A DNA stretch of 64,000 nt from Bifiguratus adelaidae (lineage: Eukaryota; Mucoromycota; Endogonomycetes; Endogonales): assembly GCA_002261195.1 (NCBI GenBank), contig MVBO01000016.1, positions 124,001 to 188,000 of the forward strand. Direction: 5' to 3'. The notes below the pieces were generated by a model, which was not told the origin of the DNA, searched no databases, and was given only the letters and a program-made list of their open reading frames with translations. The position numbers were made by a program, and so were the translations under genes. Below are positions 56,841 through 64,000 of the stretch, one piece after another (positions within the stretch are counted from its first letter, which is position 1; the number at the start of each line of letters is the position of its first letter).

Positions 56841-58712
56841 ATGAGCAATGTCGTGTCGTCGACAGTTTTGGGGGCGAGTTCTCTCATATTGCTACAGCTG
56901 GGGTCAAGGCTCCTGACGTTTGCTCTTCATCAAGTCATTGTTCGCTTTACGACCACCGAAGAGTTTGGCATTGCGAGCGTGAAGTTGGAGTTACTGTTGT
57001 CGACCATCTTGTTCTTGTCGAGAGAAGGCTTTCGCTCTGCACTACTTAGAGGTAGCCGCACAGAAACGGAAGCTCAAGACAAGGAGGCAAAGTTTACGCA
57101 ACAGCAAGGGCCGGTCATCTTGGACGCAAGCAGCCCTCAAGGCAAGTCGCAGATTATCACAAATCTCGCCTATGTTCCAATGGCCCTCGGTGCCTTGACC
57201 ACCTTAGCTGCGAGCACATACTACATCAGCAACATTCACAACACATCCGACGAATCCTATATCCCCTACTACAAGCATTCGATCATCTGCTTCTCGCTCG
57301 CAGCCTATCTCGAGCTATTGACTGAACCTCTCTGGATCATTGCAAACAATCGTTTATGGTATTCGGCGCGTGTATGGGCAGAAGGATGTGCTGTCGCTTT
57401 GCGATGTCTCACCACCTTTGGTCTCACGCTTTATGGATCCATGGCTTTCCATGGTCACAGTCCATTCGGGGTGCTATCTTTTGCCATTGGACAACTTGTG
57501 TATGCCATCTCCTTTGCTGCTGCCTTCATTCTCTTTTACTATGGCAGAATCAGATCAGGCGACATACAATATCGGCTTCTTATCCCCAACATGGTCATGA
57601 TGACGGATGACCATGGCCAAAAACAGGCTCGATACCTCGATCCAAGATTGCTCAATCTGTCGCTCACCATGACCAAGCAAAGTCTTTTGAAACACCTTCT
57701 GACGGAGGGTGATAAGCTTTTGATCTCCATGTTGAGCACGAATTCCGATCAAGGCGTGTATGCTCTCGCGAGCAACTATGGTACGTTGCGGGGTTGGACG
57801 CCATGAGATGCATTGACTAGCGTGGACTTATTCTCAATTCTTGTCGTTTTCAGGGTCATTGGTTGCGCGCATCTTATTTGCGCCAATTGAAGAAACCAGT
57901 AGGATCTTGTTCGCAAAGATGCTAGCCAACGTTCCCGACATTACAAACATTGACGCTGCACAGCCTTTGAATGCTGAGCAGCAAGCATCTTTGCGGCAAG
58001 TTGCCTTTATCCTCTCCACCCTCATCAAGTTTCACATTCTCCTCGGTCTTTTCTTTGTTGGTCTCGGATCGAATTATACTTCGACCCTCATTGATACCCT
58101 CGTTGGATCTAGATGGTCACAAGCAGGATCTGTCCTGGCGACGTACTGCTTATTTGTGCCATTCATGGGGATCAACGGCATCACAGAAGCCTTTTTGCAA
58201 GCCGTCGCCAGTGAAAGCGAGCTGTCTGCCTTGTCGATCTACATGATTTTCTTCTCCGTCGGATTTGCCATGGCAGCCATCTTCTTCATGTGGGCTTTTC
58301 GGCTAGGGGCTGTCGGACTTGTCCTCGCCAATTGCTTCAACATGTTTTGTCGGATCACGTATAGCTGGCTGTTCATTCAACGCTATTTTACACGCAAACT
58401 TGTCGTGTCCGGAAACGTCCAGATACATTCGTTCGTACGGCTACGAGATTGTCTGCCACAAAAGACCTTGATCGTTTGCTTTGCGGCGGCCTGGATGATA
58501 TCAAGATTATCAGAGGTCCTCATTGGTTGGCAGACGTGGTCGCAGAAGGGCAAGCACGTTGGCGTTGGGTTCGTACTTGGGTTGATGCTGCTCGCCGTAA
58601 CGTAAGGATCATGTGTATCCATCATGGCTTAGACTAACATTGACATAGTTTTCTTAAGGAGCGTTCATTTTATAGCGATTTACAAAGAATTGTAAAGGGC
58701 AAAACGGATTAG
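56841..58712 (+). CDS. RFT1: Rft1, lipid-linked oligosaccharide translocation protein
   Basis: Three exons (56841-57780, 57854-58601, 58649-58712) give 583 residues of polytopic membrane protein. Rft1 family features: SSLILLQLGSRLLTFALHQ, TTEEFGIASVKLELLLSTIL, FLSREGFRSALLR, LLKHLLTEGDKLLISM, ARILFAPIEETSRILFA and NGITEAFLQAVAS. Rft1 is needed in vivo for Man5GlcNAc2-PP-dolichol to reach the ER lumen; whether it is itself the flippase is disputed. The ATG at 56841 is 20 bp after the HIS6 stop codon, so the promoter must lie inside HIS6. A start further in is unlikely because the family motif begins within 20 residues. Confidence 0.94.
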
Positions 58713-58769
58713 AGTGAGGCAGTGAGCAACAGTGTATTATATAGACGAGCCATTAGGGATAAGCGCCGA

Positions 58770-59174
58770 CTAGTTCAATCGGTAAATAGACTCCTCAATC
58801 TCTCCACCGCGAGCCGTCGCAAAACTCCGTTCCGTCCCCACCAAGCTAAACCCGCACTTTTCCAACACGCGTCTCGATCCACAATTATCAGCCGCACATT
58901 GACCCCAGATGGGCTTTGCCTGTATCTCCGCAAGAAACTGCCGCATCGCTTGGGTAGCCACACCCCGGCCCCACCACGCCCGATCAATCCAATAGGACAA
59001 TTCGGTTCTAGGTGCATCCAGCTCGGGATCATCATCCACATAGATCAAGACGTGCCCTAGGATGCCCCTTTCCGAGGTAACCGTCCGGATAATGACCGTA
59101 GGGTCAGCCAACAGTTTGGTCCAGCGTTCTTGAAAGGCGCGCCAGTCGAGTGAAAAGGTGCCAAAGGCAGCCAT
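58770..59174 (-). CDS. GNAT N-acetyltransferase, N-terminus uncertain
   Basis: 134 residues from ATG 59174. The acetyl-CoA-binding core is visible: LSYWIDRAWWGRGVATQAMR (motif A, with R/Q-x-x-G-x-G/A as RGVATQ) and CAADNCGSRRVLEKCGFSLV (motif B). The usual N-terminal strand of these enzymes is missing. In frame upstream the sequence reads YNNFYTWTQDKEAQTMAAF, which is typical of the family. Further upstream an ATG near 59269 reads LALRQVDPSTDL in another frame. One base too many or too few at about 59218 would join them; a 47-nt intron (GTCGAT...GACACAG) is an alternative that removes conserved residues. The substrate cannot be told. Confidence 0.75.
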   Translation of the reverse strand: MAAFGTFSLDWRAFQERWTKLLADPTVIIRTVTSERGILGHVLIYVDDDPELDAPRTELSYWIDRAWWGRGVATQAMRQFLAEIQAKPIWGQCAADNCGSRRVLEKCGFSLVGTERSFATARGGEIEESIYRLN

Positions 59175-59484
59175 AGTCTGGGCCTCTTTATCCTGTGTCC
59201 ATGTGTAAAAGTTATTGTAGATCGGTGGATGGATCGACTTGTCGTAGTGCGAGGTTGGGAGGACCCATGGTGGGCTCTAAGCATCGGTTGCGCTGTATAG
59301 CAGGTTTGTTTAGGGTGCCGCAGCCAAGTCGACCTAATTGGGGTGGGGTGGGGTGCGGTCGCAGTGCCTGGGAAAGCACGAGTGAGACTACTAGTGAACC
59401 ATTTATCATTGATACAAGATTAGAGCTACACGATATACTATGCCCTACTTTACACTATAAACTCGACCATGGATATCCTGCATG

Positions 59485-61920
59485 TCAGATGGGTATGGGT
59501 GTCGGAGTCGGCGTATCGTCTTCAAACTCTTGTCGTTGATAGTTTAAAACTTCTGTAAAGTCTGTCGACGCTGGATCTTGATTAACAGCCTGGTATGCCG
59601 CTTCAAGTTGTTCCTCCACTTGATAGAGGTATTGGTATAAAGGGGAATCGGGGGGACGGTAGCGGGTTTGCTTTGCTTTGGCCGCACGCAACCACCGTAT
59701 CAGATAGTTAAGGGATGTCTTCATCAACTCTGTATTTGAACCCATGAGCGTATTTTGAAGATGTGCATCCGCAGCTACAGAAGAGTATGAATCAGTGCCT
59801 GGGATATTCAGTCAAGATGCCATGCTTACCTTCATAACAAATGTCATAGTCAATGGAGCAGCAGTCCAAGGTATTGACATATTCCATCAACATGGTCACG
59901 ACCATACTGGCGCGCGCACAAATGACCTCTGAGCGCGTCAATGTAGTACCTTCGCGCTCCTTTCTCGTGAAGGCCATATGCAGCTTGAGGGCCAAGGCAT
60001 AATATGCCAGCAATTGAGACACTGTGTAGGCGTCCAAGGGATGAAGTCCGGCCGGCGAGATGGCCCGGAGTTCCTCGTTGGTCAATTTCCAGTCGCTCTC
60101 TGTCAACATATCGGAGGCATTGAACAATTCGACGGGAAGCTCCTGAAAATCTTTTCCGGGAAAAACATAAGCGTACGAAGGAGGCAATGAAAAGTACCAA
60201 GCATTGAGTCGCCGTTCAATATCCTGAACAGCATCCAATGTCACCGTAATCTGCTCGTGCTCTCTTTGGCGAAGCTGACGTAAATGTGTGGTGACCTGTA
60301 CATGATTGCCATCATTACCACGACCACGACATGAAACGCAAAACCTTACCATCGTAAAGCGAGATCCCATAGCTTTGATGAATCCGACGATTCGCTTCGC
60401 CCGCTCCGTTTCACCTTCCCAGCATACCAGCTCACCACCCGGAAATACATTGTCCTCGGTGGCAATCAGTGGATCCATGTGCGAAAACCCAAACCAGTCG
60501 GCAAAACCCACTTCTCCAGCTACCCAGGTGTGGTAGGATCGTTTGAGCAGTTCTTTGCAATACAATTGCTGCTCTGTGAGAAGGTGAGGTGGGCGACAGA
60601 GAGGTTCCTTGCGGAGCATATCGTCTGTCGCACGGAACAGGACGCTAAGCAACACAGAGGTCGTGGTTGCACCTGAATGAAGGTAGATGTACATGGAGGT
60701 GAGCGAGAGCGTAACCAGTGAGCCAATGGTGGGATTGTCGTCGAGGCACTCGGAGATGGCATCGCGTGCAACCCGATAATACGCATCCGCAAGATCGAAC
60801 CGTTCTTGCACGGCGAGTTTAATATGTTGCGTGTGTACACAGTTCCAGCTGAGCAAGTAAGCACACAAACTAGCTGTGACGGGATGTGGTCTTCCGCCCT
60901 CGTTGTTGTTCCAAAACATGCTATAAAAGAACTTGTCGTGCCACAAGGGAACTCGGGATGGTATGCATACACGATAAGCATTGATGAGCGCATGTTGCAG
61001 GTCAATCATGCTGTTGTGGCTGAGAGTCAGGTGAGTGGAAAGGTGTACTCGCCCGGATTGATCGCCCACATGCGAGCCATGAAATTTGTGGATGGCTTGC
61101 GTGATGAATCCACGATTGGTAGGTACCAGCTCGGTAGAAGCACCTGGCGTTTCCTTCTCAAACACCTGGGGATTCACCGAGATAAAGAGCTCCGTCAACA
61201 GCTTGAGACCAACGATATTGGTATGAATAGATAATTTGCGATCCTTTGCCGTGATGCTATAGTAAGGTTCCTCCGCAAACACATCATTATGGATCGTTTC
61301 TTCAAAGTCAAGCACTGATTCGTCCGCCATGGATGTTGTGCTTTGTCTCCGCTCCTCTGACCTCTTGCCCGACGATGACTTGACCTCACTCTGTCCGTCA
61401 AGCACTTGCCCTGAATAACCTGACGTCTGCTCACCACCGTCACTCGACTTGTCGCTATTGCCCGAGGACCAAAGATTCACGGATCTTGATAGCAGCGGCG
61501 TTTCCTGCATGTAGGCTGCATTTTTTTCTTCCATATTCATGAAATCGTGTAACGCATCGGCCGATTGTCCGGCAGAAGGCAAGGACCCATCAAAGAGACC
61601 AACGTTTTCGTTTTGAAGCTTGGAGAGCTGCGAAGCCAATACTTGCACCGTGTTTTCGAGCGCGTCCAGCTTATGCTGCATGGATTTATCGAGTGGCGTG
61701 TCGGTCTTCTTCTCATAGCGACACGCCTCACCACCATATCGGCAACGACGACATACTGGCCACGAGCCATCACACTGTTACAAAACAGTTAGCGCGCGCG
61801 CCGACCTTCATCCCACGCACGCCCGTAAGAATCTAAATTCTTTACCTTTCGTTTCAGTCGACGGCATCTCTCACAGGCCTGAGAGACCTTTTTACGCTTG
61901 CCAGGTGGCTGATTGGTCAT
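59485..61920 (-). CDS. Zn2Cys6 fungal transcription factor
   Basis: Four exons (61920-61846, 61774-60350, 60295-59830, 59774-59485) give 751 residues. The N-terminal DNA-binding zinc cluster, split by the first intron, reads ACERCRRLKRKCDG followed by CRRCRYGGEACRY, giving six cysteines, preceded by a basic patch (GKRKK). A short coiled coil for dimerisation follows (DALENTVQVLASQLSKLQNE), then a long middle-homology region (residues ~170-560; SLCAYLLSWNCVH, LADAYYRVARDAISE) typical of fungal-specific factors. The second intron (54 nt, GTAAGG...TGTACAG) is in frame and could be retained, but splicing removes an atypical basic insert. Target genes are unknown. It lies divergent from the NIF phosphatase gene. 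Confidence 0.93.
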
Positions 61921-62364
61921 GCTTGCGTGTATACACCGAGTCAGGGCAATGGGAGCCTTAAAAGTGTGGGGAAAATCCTCAGCCGCGGGTAAGTCACGTG
62001 ATGCAATGTACAATCTGGAGCATATGCGCAGGGACCACGAGGTGAGCCGAAAGGCATTGAGTTGTCTCCGGTGGGCGCGGCAGAGATCTCTTTTTATCTT
62101 GGATTGGAGCTCAATTCAATGGAGAAGGCATCTTGTAGAGAGTCCATGTTTTGCTCTTTCTTTCTGCTCACCATTGTACAAGATATGATCCATCGGAGTG
62201 AAATCTTGTCCATATAATCTCTTGTCTCTACAATGATAGCATAGAATGTCCATCATGAATCGTTTATCCCATCTCATAAGCAAATCTTCCCTCTACCGTT
62301 CACTCCATGCCACGTGGCCAATTTTTCTATGCTGCTCAATGCTGAGCGCAGACTCCTGTCTCGG

Positions 62365-62400
<36 letters not shown>

Positions 62401-62455
62401 AGTGGAACAACATATTGACATCTCCATACAATCATAGATTCCTGTGTCGGCGAGG
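61921..62455. other. Intergenic region with GA-repeat
   Basis: 535 bp between two divergent starts. Apart from the GA run at 62368-62399, a CACGTG-like element (TCACGTGA) lies near 61996, and CCACGTGG near 62311. No gene is seen. Confidence 0.45.
62368..62399. repeat. (AG)n microsatellite
   Basis: About 15 uninterrupted AG units, 57 bp upstream of the NIF phosphatase ATG. A purine tract at this place could act as a GAGA-type promoter element. Confidence 0.95.
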
Positions 62456-63649
62456 ATGACAAGACATGGGTACAAGCAAGGATCGACATCGTTAGAGCAG
62501 ACAAGGAACAATGATCTTGACGCGCATTATGCTCGGTCTGAAAGCAATCAGAACGCCGCAAGCACTCCTATAGAGACTGCGAGAGAAGATGCTGGCACTG
62601 ATCTCGGCGGCATACAAGCTGATCTCAAGGCGGACAACGACTTGGACACGACTTCAGTGTCGAAATCGGAACAAAGCCGTCGTTCAGTCTCGGTGGATCC
62701 AGAATACCTACGACACGTCGATCAACAAACGACTGCAGGCCAGATGGGTAGAAAGAAGCTGCTCATTCTCGATCTCAACGGCACGCTCTTCTATCGGCCA
62801 AGAGGTTCAGGTCCGAATCGACGGATATTCAATCGTCCGCATATCCACACCTTTTTGCACTACGCACTTTCACACTACGTCGTCATGGTGTGGAGTTCTG
62901 CTCAGGCGTACAATGTAGATCGTATGCTGGACAAGTTTGGTCTATATAAGCATCACGTATCAGCGGTCTGGAACCGCTCAAGCTTCAACTTGAGTCGTGA
63001 AGAGTTTAAAAGAAAGACGTTGACGATCAAGGATCTTAATCTGGTGTGGAAGGAGAATGATACAACGCCCTTTTTGAGGCGCAATGCCTTGCTCGAAACC
63101 ACCGAAGCAAGTCACATGTCCAATGATCCATCAGTATCCAGGCACGTACCCAGCGACGATATGGACGGACATGTATTCTATCCTTCCCATTTCTTTGACC
63201 AGAGCAACACGGTGCTGTTGGACGATTCGCCAGACAAGGCACAACTTCAGCCTTACAACGCCATTCATATGCCAGAATTCGACGGCAAGAGGTTTCATTG
63301 GGGTAGAGACTCTGAATTGTTATCTGTCATCGCCTATCTGGAGAAACTGGAAAAGCATGACAATGTGTCGTGGTATATCAAGCATCATCCTTACCAACCT
63401 AGCCATGCTGAGGTACCTGGGACTATACATCCAGAAGAGGCATCGCCTGATGGAACAAGGTCGGCAAATTCCTCCGCACAAGACCTTGACGATGAGCAAT
63501 TCAATGTAAGATGGCGCTTTCCAAGCTCCTCCATGGAACTACAACGCATTGACCACTATGCAGGACCGCATCCGCCGTATGCGTATCCATTGAAATTGGC
63601 GCCGACGCCTCATTTACTCATACCTGGATCCTGCGAAACAACAAGCTGA
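62456..63649 (+). CDS. NIF/FCP1-like HAD phosphatase domain protein
   Basis: A single exon of 397 codons from ATG 62456 (the frame opens earlier only with GTG). After a ~90-residue disordered N-terminus comes an FCP1/NIF-type HAD domain: KKLLILDLNGTLFYRPRG (motif 1), RPHIHTFLHYALSHYVVMVW, WSSAQAYNVDRMLDKFG (motif 2 region), KDLNLVWKEN with the motif 3 lysine, and NTVLLDDSPDKAQLQPYN (motif 4). The usual second aspartate of DxDGT is Asn here (DLNGT), as I recall for a fungal subgroup of these proteins. If D+2 is the acid/base, activity might be altered. The substrate is unknown. The C-terminus is disordered and rich in P and H. Confidence 0.85.
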   Translation: MTRHGYKQGSTSLEQTRNNDLDAHYARSESNQNAASTPIETAREDAGTDLGGIQADLKADNDLDTTSVSKSEQSRRSVSVDPEYLRHVDQQTTAGQMGRKKLLILDLNGTLFYRPRGSGPNRRIFNRPHIHTFLHYALSHYVVMVWSSAQAYNVDRMLDKFGLYKHHVSAVWNRSSFNLSREEFKRKTLTIKDLNLVWKENDTTPFLRRNALLETTEASHMSNDPSVSRHVPSDDMDGHVFYPSHFFDQSNTVLLDDSPDKAQLQPYNAIHMPEFDGKRFHWGRDSELLSVIAYLEKLEKHDNVSWYIKHHPYQPSHAEVPGTIHPEEASPDGTRSANSSAQDLDDEQFNVRWRFPSSSMELQRIDHYAGPHPPYAYPLKLAPTPHLLIPGSCETTS

Positions 63650-64000
63650 TTGGCGTGTGGATGATGGCCGAACCAAGCAAGCCTCTATCTTTTCGATTGC
63701 GCATCACTGATCGGCCGCATGGGCCATGGGTGAAACACCCAATTTTGGGATCTCTCTCCACCGTTACTGTTTTGGCGCCCAATGGCTGTTGCTGCGCATC
63801 ATTGTACCTTGGCGAACCTACCAGAACCCTTTAGATTATTCCATCATCACCTAGTACACACCATATACCCATGTATGATTCAGGACCTGTCTTTTGTCAT
63901 CAAACTTGTGCTGAATAACGGCTGACAGAAAGGGCAGTCACAATTGACTATAAATGGAATTGGCGTTCTGTCGATCAGGTTGTGCATGTTTCGTCGAGGC
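63650..64000. other. 3' flank, no gene seen
   Basis: The last 351 bases hold no open frame of note and no recognisable promoter or RNA. A gene could start just beyond the window. Confidence 0.4.

Noticed and set aside
58760-58800. Possible tRNA-like sequence (AGTTCAATCGGTAA)
   Set aside because: It recalls a tRNA D-arm, but no acceptor stem or T-arm pairs with it, and it overlaps the GNAT 3' end.
60296-60349. Continuous Zn2Cys6 exon across 60296-60349
   Set aside because: The in-frame insert RFCVSCRGRGNDGN is flanked by perfect splice sites and is atypical for the domain, so I call it an intron, although retention keeps the frame.
1-64000. CRISPR array, transposon, prophage or biosynthetic cluster
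   Set aside because: No regularly spaced repeats, no terminal repeats with transposase or reverse transcriptase, and no PKS, NRPS or terpene-cyclase genes. GGPP synthase stands alone.

Overview
The window is nuclear DNA of a fungus. Genes are dense (about 30 protein genes in 64 kb) and split by many short spliceosomal introns, mostly 45-75 nt, with CTNAC/TNAC-like branch sites and YAG acceptors. They encode plainly eukaryotic and fungal proteins: Atg13, Atg22-like, Bfr1, Ost3, Mis14/Nsl1, a Tel1/ATM kinase, calcineurin A and a Zn2Cys6 regulator. The geranylgeranyl diphosphate synthase looks closest to Mucoromycota-type enzymes as I remember them, so an early-diverging (Mucoromycota-like) fungus is my best guess, at modest confidence.

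Layout. 1-8 kb: the C-terminal end of a peroxisomal ABC transporter, a poorly supported stretch, an LPA1/2-phosphoglycerate-kinase-like protein divergent from a PhzF-like isomerase, a cysteine-rich secreted protein, a PPOx-like flavoprotein, and a secreted precursor of KR-separated repeat peptides. 7.7-17 kb: D-aminoacyl-tRNA deacylase divergent from an F-box protein, Atg13, calcineurin A, GGPP synthase and a urate/xanthine permease. 17-28.6 kb: a large disordered repeat protein, peroxisomal malate synthase (SKL end), a coiled-coil protein, Bfr1 and an unidentified gene. 28.6-37 kb: cytosolic leucyl-tRNA synthetase, an Atg22-like transporter gene with one frameshift and a truncated pseudogene copy of it, then Mis14/Nsl1. 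37-46.6 kb: a 2969-residue Tel1/ATM kinase. 46.7-58.7 kb: Ost3/Ost6, eRF1, a bacterial-type P3B (MgtA-like) Mg2+ ATPase with five spliceosomal introns, AP-1 mu, His6 and Rft1. 58.7-64 kb: a GNAT acetyltransferase, a Zn2Cys6 regulator and an NIF/FCP1-like HAD phosphatase.

These are mostly independent housekeeping genes rather than one pathway. Loose functional links are N-glycosylation (OST3, RFT1), autophagy/vacuole (ATG13, the ATG22-like pair), peroxisome and fatty-acid use (ABC transporter, malate synthase), and translation (LeuRS, DTD, eRF1, BFR1). Several divergent pairs have only 39-73 bp between start codons, and HIS6 ends 20 bp before RFT1.

I reconstructed exon-intron structures by hand from splice consensus, reading frame and remembered family sequences. 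For every multi-exon gene described as complete, the exon lengths add up to an intact frame. The exceptions are stated: the ATG22-like gene, the KR-repeat secreted protein, the ATG22-like pseudogene, the GNAT gene and an unidentified minus-strand ORF near 1.4 kb. I found no CRISPR array, rRNA, convincing tRNA or transposon.
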